Shown here: piece by piece, positions 47,601 through 57,988 of the stretch
Position numbering within the stretch: position 1 is the first letter of the stretch
Layout of the letters: each line of letters starts with the position of its first letter
Source of the DNA: Sphagnum magellanicum
Lineage: Eukaryota > Streptophyta > Sphagnopsida > Sphagnales > Sphagnaceae
Direction of reading: 5' to 3'
Length of the DNA: 64,000 nt
Assembly: GCA_021904315.1 (NCBI GenBank)
Contig: CM038910.1
Location: 18,352,001 to 18,416,000 of the forward strand
Notes under the pieces: generated by a model
Database searches by the model: none
Seen by the model: the letters and a program-made list of their open reading frames with translations, nothing else
What the model was told of the DNA's origin: nothing
Made by a program: the position numbers and the translations under genes

Positions 47601-49019
47601 AGTAGATTATATATGTTCATACCCATGTAATTTTTTGGGGTTTGGTTTATATTTTTCAAATTTGCATATTAATGTGTATCATGTGTTTCATGCAGACTTT
47701 GAATAACTGAAATACCAATTTGTAACCAATGTCATTCAACTTCAATTGTAACACTATCAACATTACATTCATCAACATGTTATTAAAGTGATTACAACAA
47801 CAACAACTTATCAATGAACACATGACATGGTGATTAATAAAAATAGGTTTAAAAAGGTGTCTTTTGAAGTTTGAAAGTAGCATGCATATTTTATTTAGGT
47901 TTCTTTGGCATAAACAATGGCATGGAGTTCATGTTTTCCATATTTTGGGCATTTTAAAAAAATTTGATAGATGTGATACCTCCATCAATACATACAAGTT
48001 TTGTCTTATTGCAATTGTAACCTCATGTTTATATTATGTTTACATGCTTTGAATGTGAGCATTACATTAATACTTTGTTGAAATTTTCCCTAAAAATATG
48101 AATTTGAAACATATTGCAATGTTGCATTATTGCATTAAAAGAACTTCAAAAACATAAAGTTCAATGTGAAATACTTGCATAAATGTTACCAAATAAACAT
48201 TAGTTTTGTTAGAATGATTTTGCAATACCCACATTTGAAGTATAAAATGTCGACTAGTTTTTTTGGATGGTTTGTGCAATACCCAAATGTTGGGCATAAA
48301 ATATGCATGTTCAATGAAAAAAATGATAACAATAAAAAAAAATTAAAAATTAAAAGAAATAAACTAATTGTGATCAATAATAGAAGAAAATAATTTAGAA
48401 CAAGAAAAAGAAAAAAAGAATTTAAAGGAGAAAAAGTTTTTTAAAAAAAATTTAATCCCAAATTTTTAAAAAATGCTTACATTTTGGTCACAAAATATGT
48501 AATAATTATTGAAGTGTATTGTATTTGAAATGACATTATTTTCATATGTGGGTATTATATTTTGTGATTGGATTTTCAAGTACTTTAACTTTTAACAATA
48601 AATACCAAAATATGCAATACTTATGTGTGGATCACAAAAGTTGATGAAATGTGCAATACCCGCATTCAAGGTTACCATTTATTGACTAAATATGATTAAA
48701 ACGGTTGTTCATTCATTTAGTGCAATACTTTCATATTTTGTAGATCATACATTGGAAAATATTAACATCATGTAAATGATAGGTAAGTTGGTGAGTGGGG
48801 GTGAGTAAGTAAATAAATAGTATGTAGGTAGGCTAGTGGTTAAACAAGTAGGTATGTACACAAATTAAAAACAAATTAGCTCAATAATGTAATTATGTCA
48901 ATAAGATGGTTAAGTCAATAAGGTAACCAAAAGTCTTATTAAAATATTTTGTTGAAAAAATAATCTTTAAATTAATTCGAGAAATATATATATAATTTTA
49001 AATAAAAAATTAACCAAGA
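47601..49019. other. AT-rich DNA, no gene seen
   Basis: The phrase TGCAATACCCACATTT and variants recur several times between 48220 and 48670. A TAGG/TAGT-rich stretch lies at 48780-48860. Confidence 0.5.
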
Positions 49020-49460
49020 AAAGATAGAGGTTTTAACGAAAGCTAAAAGTTTAACCCAAAAAAGATAAGGGTTTCACCAAGAGGTAGAGGTTTAGCCAGG
49101 AAAAATTCAAAGTTTTTTTCAAGTGGTAGAGGTTTTTAAAATTCCAATGTGCATAATAATTTTTCTTTTTGCCATAAAATTTTACTGATTGGGTGGGCCC
49201 TTTTTGCAAGTGCCAAAACAAATGAAGGCTCCAATAAATAAAATCCATAAAGTGACTTTGACTAAATTTATAAAGGTTTTATTGAAAGGTAAAAATTTAA
49301 CTAAGAAAAGGTTAAAGTTTTACCAAGAAATAATATTTTAATCAAGAATAAATAGAATTTTTGCCAATGTGTAATGGTTTAGCCATGAATAGATGGAGGT
49401 TTTGTCAATAGATATAGGTTTAGCCAAAAAAATTAATTTTTTTTTCAAAAGGTAGAGGTT

Positions 49461-49518
<58 letters not shown>

Positions 49519-49735
49519 TTTTGTTGAAAAATAAAAGTTTTGCCAAGAGATAGACATTTAGTTAAAAAGATATAGAGATTTTGTCAACATTTAAATGCTT
49601 AACCATGAAGAAATGGAGGTTTAGCCAAGAAGAGTTAAAAATTATGCGAAAAGGAAAAGGTTTAGCCAAGAAAAATTAAAAGTTGTGCCAAAAGACAAAA
49701 GTTTAGCCATGAAAAAATAGAAGATAGATAGATAA
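49020..49735. repeat. Degenerate array of GTTTAGCCAAGAAAA words with a (TA)25 tract
   Basis: A unit of roughly 30 bp, AGAGGTTTAGCCAAGAAAAA and variants with TTTTGTCAA, repeats throughout. A pure TA repeat of 50 bp sits at 49465-49514. The core TTTAGCCAAG is shared with the arrays at 4280-5215 and, inverted, 39900-41160. Confidence 0.7.
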
Positions 49736-52025
49736 GGGGTTGGTAGGTACAGCCAAGATGTAGGTCAATAATGTAGCTAGGTAAGTAAGGTAGCTAGGGT
49801 GATTAGGTTGAAAGGTAGTACGGTCAGGGTTGAGAAAAAAACACACAAAATAATAAAAAGAGTCAAAGGACAGCAGCCCAAAAAGGTTGACTGTGGTAGA
49901 ATGTTGGGTTAACACAGGGTCGGGAACCGAATGAAGAAACACAGCCCATCATATGGACAGAACGACCAACTGGTGCACTGGTGGGTGCTGGCTCACTCTG
50001 GCCAATTTCATGGATCCTATAATTTCTTTGGCAATCTCCAACTTGTGCTCTTAAGCTTTTATTTGCCTTGTACTTCTTGTGTACGGGTTCCCATCCCAGC
50101 CTTTTGTATATACAGGGTTTTCAATCCCTCTCCACTGACATCCAAACTCTTAAAATGTTTGTCAAATCCTGCTTCCAAAACATACACAAAATTTGTTTAT
50201 GAGGATGAGAGTCAATGCCTCCACCTCCATGATTTGGCCACATGATTCTTCACAAGCTCCCAGTATCAAAACTCCTCCACAAAATCCAAGCTGTTGAATC
50301 TACCTTCTCAAAAGTGCACAAAAATTGTCTGAAAAGAAGAAGAGAGTAAAATAAGTTATCCTCCATTATTTGGCCACAAAAGTAGTACATGATAATTCTT
50401 CACATGTCCTCATCAGCCTTTTATTTCTTTTCCATTTTGGTGATGTAGCACTTCTGGGGGATCATCCCCAAAAAGATTTAGCAGCAAGAGCAACAAGGTT
50501 TGTCAAAACTCCCAAAAACTGTCAACAAGACCTGCCCAAGACCTGCCCTAACACTCAAAACATGTCCAAATTTGGCAAAATTTGTCAAGAATTTGCATTG
50601 TAACATTTTATTTTTATTTTTGAGTTTAAAAATTTGTCCCAGTTTTCCAGAAAATACACCATGGTCCTCCTCCTCATTGTATTTTTTTCAGGTGTGAAAT
50701 GTCGCAAAATTTCTTGCATGAAATGGGTCAGCACACAAAAAAATTGAGGATTTTTTTGAAAGCAAAAATCACCAGATATGTTGAGAAGAGGACTCATCCT
50801 TCACCAAATCCAAGCTCAAAAAAATTGTAGGTCACATAGAGATTCCAAAAGGCACACAAAAACTCTTATCTGACAAGACGAGAAGAGGACTAGAGTCAAA
50901 AGCTTCAATTATTTGGCCACCAAAGTAGTAAAAGCCTACATCATTCTACAATTCTGGTGGCCAAGACTTTAATAACTACAAACCTACAGTGCTCCAACTG
51001 TTGAGCCTTTTTTCCTCTTACTGGAAAGTGGCCAAAGGAAGATTTAGCCAAATTTGGTTATAAACCAGATATGAAATACAAATACAAATCTTTTCCTTTT
51101 CCCCTTCCAGATTGTTACTCTCTCTTTAATAATTATTGACAGGTTTCATTAGTATAATCTTTAATCATCTTTCTGTTATTTTTGGCTATATTCTGAAGAC
51201 CAAATAAAGAAATCTGACAATTTTTATCCTTTCCTGCCCCTCCCACTTCTGGCAATTGAAACCTCTAAAAAATCATTTCATTTTCAAAATTTTGCATTTA
51301 AGTTTCTCTTTTTGGTGAAATTTTGCTGCTAAAAAAAAAGGGCTGAGTGCTCCTCTTTCGCACATGGTGCTCTCCATTATGTGCTACAATTGGGTTTGCA
51401 TTTTGCATTGTGACTAAATCTTGAGGGAGGGAGAGAGTTCAGGCAAGCTCGACATCAAAAGACATTAGTTATTATTCTAATATGATAAATATTATAAACA
51501 TTCAAAGTTGGACTATGCAGTCTTGCCTGCAGGCAGTCCTTTTGTGAACCTCAACTGTGAATGAATAAGCCTTTATCACACATAGATTCAACTGTATTTT
51601 AAGAAAGCTTCACACTGAAGAATATCATGTTGCCATGTGCAAGAAAAAAGAAAAGAGTCGGAACCATCCACAAGGAGATTTAGCCACATTTGGCTATCCG
51701 TCAAAATAAAATTTTATTAAAATCCTTTTATATCCTGGCTACTTGATTGAACAATGTGTACAAACATGGAGATCTTTTTAGATCTTTCTTCTGGTTTTTT
51801 TTTTTTTTTTGACAAAAGGGAGAATATTTGAAAAAAATGTTTTTGAAAAAAAAACCCTGAATTGTCGAAAATTCGCCATTGAAAAAGCACTGATCATCAC
51901 CAGATTCAGCTAATTTTTCAACAAATTTTGTTCCTAAATTTTCAACCAAAAAATTTGGGAATTCATTTTTCCCGGTGTAAATTCCATAATTTTGCTAAAT
52001 TTTTTAACTGAAAATTAAAAACCCC
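49736..52025. other. Intergenic DNA upstream of the glyoxal oxidase gene
   Basis: No gene is supported. A promoter-like block at 50055-50110 (GCTTTTATTTGCCTTGTACT, then TTTGTATATACAGGG) is related to one at 56959-57018. GATTTAGCCAAATTTGG-like phrases recur at 51042 and 51678. Confidence 0.45.
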
Positions 52026-52056
<31 letters not shown>

Positions 52057-52112
52057 ATACGCCTTTTTTTTGTTTATTGTTTTTTTGGAGGGGTGGGGGG
52101 GAGGGGGGGGGG
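52026..52112. repeat. (TCA)10 microsatellite and nearby G tract
   Basis: Ten TCA units lie at 52026-52056. A G-rich stretch with runs of eight and ten G lies at 52087-52112, about 80 bp upstream of the TATA box of the next gene. Confidence 0.9.
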
Positions 52113-52175
52113 TTTGTCTACTCATATGATTTAGCTAATTTCCAAAAGCAAGATTCACTCTGCAGCACTTTGTTA

Positions 52176-52185
52176 TTATATATAG
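52176..52185 (+). promoter_or_regulatory. TATA box of the glyoxal oxidase gene
   Basis: TTATATATAG stands alone in a less AT-rich context. Transcription would start near 52210, giving a leader of about 390 nt. Confidence 0.6.
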
Positions 52186-52451
52186 CTGCGTACGTTTCTG
52201 GTTATAGCAGGAGGACATTGACAGTCGCGCAGGGCTGTGATTCTCGCTGAACGCTCAAGAAGAAAAGAATTCTGACACTCAAGAAATCAATCCATCGATC
52301 CCGAGAGCGAAGAAGTTGTCACCAGTTGTCGAGTGGTTTGTTGAATCTAGAGATAATTTCTACTCGCATTGAGTTCCAAGTACTTGGTGATTTCCAACGG
52401 TGAATTGATAACTTAAGCTTCAGAGCCAGGCTAGTTTTAGTTCTCACTGTC

Positions 52452-52480
52452 GAGAGAGAGAGGGAGAGAGGGAGAGAGAT
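52452..52480 (+). repeat. GA-rich microsatellite in the 5' leader
   Basis: GAGAGAGAGGGAGAGAGGGA-type sequence lies 120 bp upstream of the start codon. GA repeats in plant leaders can bind BBR/BPC factors (known); a role here is inference. Confidence 0.7.
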
Positions 52481-52602
52481 ACTCGACCTGCAGGACTGGT
52501 GTGGAAATTTAGCTATCCTGGGAAGGAGAGTGAAGACGATCAAGGAATTGACGTTCGGTGGTTCCTGGACCTCCAGTTGATCCGGACTGGTGAAAAGGCA
52601 AA

Positions 52603-54438
52603 ATGGGAGGAAGATGGTGGCGAGGAGGAGGCAGAACTGGGATGATGATATTCGTGTGCGTGCTCGCCTTGCTGAGCAGTGCTGACAATGTGCTACAAGT
52701 CTCGATGGGAGTAGCTGCTGATTCATGGGAGCTTCTGATTGAGAACGCCGGTGTTTCGGCGATGCATATGACGCTAGCGCATACCAACAAGGTGATCATG
52801 TTCGACCGTACCGACTACGGTCCCTCTGAGATCAAGCTTGCCAATGGCTTCTGTCGGCGCGACCCACAAGACTTAGCCCTGCAAGTAGACTGCTGGGCGC
52901 ATTCCATCGAACTGGACCTGGCCACAAACAGGATCAGACCTCTCACAGTCCTCACTGACACATGGTGCTCCTCAGGTGCATGGCAAGCTGATGGGATTCT
53001 GACCCAGACCGGAGGATGGCACGACGGAGGTACCACCATGCGTACCATCGGGTCTGATGGCAACAACGACTGGCGCGAGTTTCCCAATACGCTTGCAGTC
53101 CCAAGATGGTATGCGTCCGATCAAATTCTGCCGGATCAGCGAGTGATTATTGTGGGAGGTCGCCGCCAGTTCAACTACGAATTCGTCCCGAAACGGGGCG
53201 GAGGCGAGGCTGGTGCCATCCGGTTCCCGTTCCTGGAAGAGACTAATGACCCCGGCGCCGAGAACAACCTGTACCCGTTTACACATCTCAGCCCCGATGG
53301 CAACCTCTTCGTGTTTGCCAATCAAGACTCCATTCTTCTCAACTACGGCACGGGCGAAGTCGTGAAGCGGTTCCCCACCCTCAACGGCGGACCTCGCAAC
53401 TACCCATCTTCCGGATCCTCTGTCCTGCTCCCTATCAATGCTGCAAATGGGTAAGCTCGATCGCTTCTGCTGCGCGTACTCCTGTGGTTACTGGTACAGC
53501 TTCTTCGCAATTGTTTCCTGATTTCTTTATGAAGTCTCGTAGACTTCTTCCCTGTCGAAGAAAACCGCGCCTGCAGCTTGATTGCTTGCTTATTAAGAGA
53601 ACTTGTGGGATGCACTGTTGCTGTGAATTACAGGTACAGGACGGCCGAGGTCATGATCTGCGGAGGAGCACCTCCAGGCTCTTTTCAAGACGTAAACCGA
53701 GGAGTGTTTGTGGGTGCGCTAGACACTTGTGGAAGATTGGTTATCACAGATCCGAATCCTCAATGGGCGATCTCGGTGATGCCATCAGCAAGAGTGATGG
53801 GAGACATGCTGATTCTGCCCACAGGCGAGGTTCTCATCATCAACGGAGCAAGGCAAGGAACTGCAGGCTGGGGAGTTGCGAGGGAGCCGAATCTTGCCCC
53901 TGTTCTTTACAACCCCGTCTTCGACCGTTTCCAAGTGATGACAGCGACCAATATCCCTCGTCTCTACCATTCTACCGCAAATGTAATGCCTGACGGCTCG
54001 GTTCTCGTCGGCGGCAGCAACCCTAATTTCGGATACACTTTCACCGGCTCTCTTTACCCTACTGAACTGCGGATCGAGAGATACAATCCTTACTACCTCA
54101 ATGCTGCACACGATGCCCGTCGACCGGGGATTGTTGCTATCGACAATGAGGCACCAGGCTATGGAGTGGATTTCAAGGTCACACTGGCGATTCCTGGAGC
54201 ACCCGACGGCGTTGTCTTCCATCTGTATGCACCTCCTTTCACTACACACACGTACTCGATGAACCAAAGGATGCTAGTGCTCGCAACAAGTGCACCCGTT
54301 GCAGCTGGTGGCAGACAGAACTTCGTGACAACTGTTACTGCTCCTCCCAGTGCAGTTCTCGCTCCTTCCGGCTGGTATTTGCTTACAGCAATCAACGATG
54401 GTGTTCCAAGTCCCTCTTCTTGGATACATATTGGCTGA
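52603..54438 (+). CDS. GLOX: Glyoxal oxidase / galactose oxidase-like secreted copper-radical oxidase
   Basis: Two exons, 52603-53450 and 53634-54438, join in phase 2 through a 183-bp GT-AG intron to give 550 residues, the usual length of plant GLOX proteins. A basic start and a hydrophobic stretch (about residues 13-25) form a signal peptide. The N-terminal glyoxal oxidase propeller is followed by the DUF1929-type end domain. Copper-radical residues are all present: Cys122 (DTWCSSG) and Tyr170 (RWYAS) for the thioether cofactor, Tyr394-His395 (PRLYHS) and His488 (TTHTYS). The enzyme oxidises aldehydes such as glyoxal or methylglyoxal to acids with release of hydrogen peroxide, in the cell wall or apoplast. 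Plant relatives act in pollen, tapetum and defence. No neighbour shares a pathway. The gene is rich in G+C and has no break. Confidence 0.95.
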
Positions 54439-54599
54439 TGATACACTGCAGCAACAAAACATGTGTCTCTCGATGCAGCAGATCGACATCAAAACTACTC
54501 CGGATCAAATCCAGCCCCAACATTGCAAGAAAAACCCATCAGCTTCAGATCAATGTACAAACCACAAATCTCTTCCACTCCCAAATCTCTTCAGATCAT

Positions 54600-54755
54600 C
54601 AAACCCTAAACTCAAATCTCTCTCTTTCTCTCTCGCAGAGTCTTTCGCTTGCTCCCTCGCTCAATCTCCCGATCTCCTCGCTCTCGCTCTTTCGCTCAAT
54701 CTCGCGCACGCTCGCCTGCTCGGTCTCTCGCTCTCTCTCTCTCTCTCGCGCTGAA
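54600..54755. repeat. CT-rich low-complexity tract downstream of GLOX
   Basis: CTCTCT and CGCTCTCGCT runs fill this stretch in the 3' flank. Frames across it are compositional artefacts. Confidence 0.85.
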
Positions 54756-54815
54756 ATCTCTTCAGCGGTCCCAAGTGCCAAAAGTTTACTGTTCATAAAA
54801 TTTACTTTCACTGGT

Positions 54816-54957
54816 GGGAAATAAGACTAATTGGGGAGTTAATCCTTTTGGGAAATAAGACTAATTGGGGAGTTAATCCTTTTGGGAAATAAGACTAATT
54901 TGGGGCATTAATTCTTTTTGGGAAATAAGATTATTCTGGGGGTTTAATTATTTTGGG
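54816..54957. repeat. Tandem repeat of 34 bp, four units
   Basis: Units start at 54816, 54850, 54884 and 54920 with GGGAAATAAGACTAATT. The first two are identical; the third and fourth are diverged, with a 2-bp insertion. Confidence 0.92.
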
Positions 54958-56958
54958 AATTCAATTTTTTACATCCAGCAAATATGTGATTGATTGATAA
55001 TAAATGGGTGATTTGAATTGAGCAATTATTTAAACAGTGATAATTATGTTTTAATTTTCATGCCAACAAGCAATTTGGCAGGTTTTTTTTCCTAAAGATA
55101 ATAATTCTCCAACTGCAATTCTTTACACAAGTTCCACCATATACAAACTCATATATATGGTTGGAGCTTTTTTGGTGTATAGTTGTGGTTCTGATGGACT
55201 GCCCTTCAGTTTACTCTCATTTGTATATTTATTTGTTTCAAGGAGCTCTTATTTAGTTGAAAGAATTAGTGTGTGCATGGCTGTTCTAGAGAGACCCAAA
55301 ATGGTTAATAATGTCTTAGGGAGTAGCCCTTGTAATACCTATGTCCTTAGTATTGACGTCAATTGCAATAATTAGGGCTGCTTGTAGGGACTTTGCCACA
55401 ACTCAAGGCTTTTCACTTCATTTTGGGTAGCTCTAGTTTTTTACCATGTACCTCATGAGAGCTCTTTTCTCAATAAAGATTTCCAAAGTTCAAACTCTTT
55501 ATTGTCTAATAAAAGTTTTTTTTTTTTTCATGAGGGTAAGTTTGTTTGCTTTGTCCAACAAAGTCCCAAAATTACAAATTTTCAGATGTGTATATTTCTT
55601 GGTGTGTGGAGTTCATGTGAGTTAACTAATTTTGGTGGTAAATTTGGGGCTTTTGGCATCATTAGTAAAATAATGAGAATGACTAGGCAAATTTGGGTGT
55701 GTTATTTGTTTGACAATTGCATAAATGGGGACTAAGTTTTACATGGAGTTAGCATACTTAAGTAAGTTTCACACCTATTTAAAGTTAGCTTAATCTAGTT
55801 TATGTCACTTGAAATCACAAACATCACCATCCATTAATGGTTGAAAAAAAGTGTGAAGGAAAATGGCTTTAGATTTTGCTCAGAAACAACGAAGTACTCA
55901 CACCCATGTGCATTTCTCTATAATCATGTAGTTTCATGATTTTGCACAATCATGAACATTCACACGTAGGTTTCTTTGTTAGTTAGCTTTTTGTTCTTTT
56001 TTTTTTTGTTTTTAGGTTAACTCTTCATTGCCAAGATTTTTAAGCTTTTATTGTCTCTTCTCACTTCTTGAGCATCTCCAATCATGTCTCACATTTCTTT
56101 TTCCAACCTCTTATCTTTTCCTTGCCCTCATGCTTTTTAAGGTGTTGTAAAGCAATTTTGCACTTGGTTTTTACTCTTCAATGAAGTCATCATTGTTACT
56201 ACTATGGGAACTCAATGTTTTATGATTTGAATTCCTTTTGCAATCTACAATTGAGCTTTTCTAAAATTATTGTCATCATTCATGTTCTATGAATTGATGA
56301 CTTTGACACATAAACTTCATTGTGCTTCACTCTTCCCACTTTGCAACCTTAATTTTGTGCCATTGAAATTTTAGCATTTTTTTGTGTTTTGAAATTTTTG
56401 CATTGTATTTTTTCTTTGTAAGCTTTTTTGTTGTTGTATCCTTTCTTTTTGTGTGTGTTAAAAAATGTCAACTCATGAGATTGTAAGCATTGTGAAGCTT
56501 CCTATTCCCTATGGAAGTTGTGTTAAGCTTTGTTGTCTCTTGCAATTGGGTAAAGTTGAGTTCAAGGTATGCATTCTTTCCCTTTTTATTTTTTCTTTTT
56601 CATTTAGTTGATTATGTTTTGAAATATCACTATGTAGACCCATCAATCACACCAACAATATAATGACAACCATCATTCAGTCAAAAACCTATTAAACCCT
56701 ATTAAACCCAAAATGCAACATTGAAATACATTACACCATTTCAAAATCATCAAATTCTCAAACAAGCTATCATTCATTGCAAGTGTCTAAGTATCTAGTT
56801 TTGCAATACAAATACTCAAAACCCTTTCAAGAAAATTGCCTACACAAAAGAACATAACAATCAGGACACCACAAATACACTAATAAAACCCATAAACTAA
56901 AAAGGGAGTTTATTATTATTATGTTTTAATAAAAAACACCCATTGCCTGTTTTCTGGG
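54958..56958. other. AT-rich intergenic DNA, no gene seen
   Basis: No supported coding or RNA feature was found. Confidence 0.5.
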
Positions 56959-57296
56959 GCTTTTATTTGCATTGTACTTCTTGCGGGACCTTTCCATCCC
57001 TTCCTTTCTTATATAATACGTGCAGGGTATTTTCTTTGCTAGGCTTGTATAGGTTTAAGATTCTTTCTTGGGGACTTCCTTTTCCTTTGGTTTGGTTTGG
57101 TTTTTCTCCCAAGGCTCCAGATTCTCCTTATTAGCCAACCACTAGACTCCAGAGATGGCAAATGGGAATCAAGAGATGAAGGCATTAGTGTCAGTTCAGA
57201 AGCAGCATGCAATCAAGCAAGGTCACTTTGAACTTCAAAAGCCTGCCACAGGGCTGAATGGGTTTCTTGGAAGGCATGAAGTGAATGAAAGTTCTG
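56959..57296 (+). pseudogene. Orphan promoter and first coding exon, product unknown
   Basis: TTATATAATA at 57009-57018 is a good TATA box, followed by a pyrimidine-rich leader and an ATG at 57155 (AGAGATGGC context). The frame reads MANGNQEMKALVSVQKQH and LQKPATGLNGFLGRHEVN, then meets a donor-like CTG|GTGAGT at 57296. No downstream exon could be joined with confidence before the LINE at 57989. It may be the stranded start of a gene broken by that insertion, or a chance frame. I do not recognise the peptide. Confidence 0.3.
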
Positions 57297-57973
57297 GTGA
57301 GTTTGCTCTCCTGGCACCCATTTGTGGGTTACCACACTACTTACTGTAAATCCATTGAACCTCGGAAGAGAAATTCAGGCAGTTGAAAGCAGGGGAATTT
57401 GCAGTGCAGGTATTGTTGGGGTGGGCAGGGAGTGGCTGATTGATTGATTGATTGATACATACATACATACCTGGGGAAGATTTGGACTTAGGAGGTCCCC
57501 AGATATGTACAAGGATTTGACATACATTTCCATAACTTGCTCAAAATGCAAGAATGATATCTCGGACTTGAAGCTCACTCACAATCAACTCAGATGATAA
57601 TGCAAGAGGGACAATCAAGTTGTGAGTCACAATCTGTTTTGAATGCAAGATATTTGCAATTAGGAGTGTTGATTTCTTCTAGTGAAGCCATTTTGAAGGC
57701 ACCCAGACCTCAGGGGGTCTTATGCTGAGGCAAGAAATGCACCCAGGGAGGAGGAAAAGCATCACCAAAGTACTCTTCTGCAGCGAGCTACATATTCAAC
57801 ATTATTAGCAGTGGCTTGATGATGGACAAACTCGGGGCGGAGCTGAGGCGGGACAAGCGGTTCTGCGGTGAACCGAGGGGAGGCGAGCCACATGCAACAA
57901 GCCACACGCAATGAGCCACACGCACCGAGCCCATGCACCCGACTCACCCAACCACTCCCCCTTATAGTACTCT
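57297..57973. other. Intergenic DNA before the LINE
   Basis: GATT and CATA tetranucleotide repeats lie at 57437-57470. GCCACACGCA-type words repeat at 57885-57925. No gene is supported. Confidence 0.5.
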
Positions 57974-57988
57974 CTGTGACTCGTCGCA

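Noticed and set aside
53785..54267. Long minus-strand frame inside the glyoxal oxidase gene
   Set aside because: It is the shadow of a GC-rich coding exon. The plus-strand protein has all catalytic residues.
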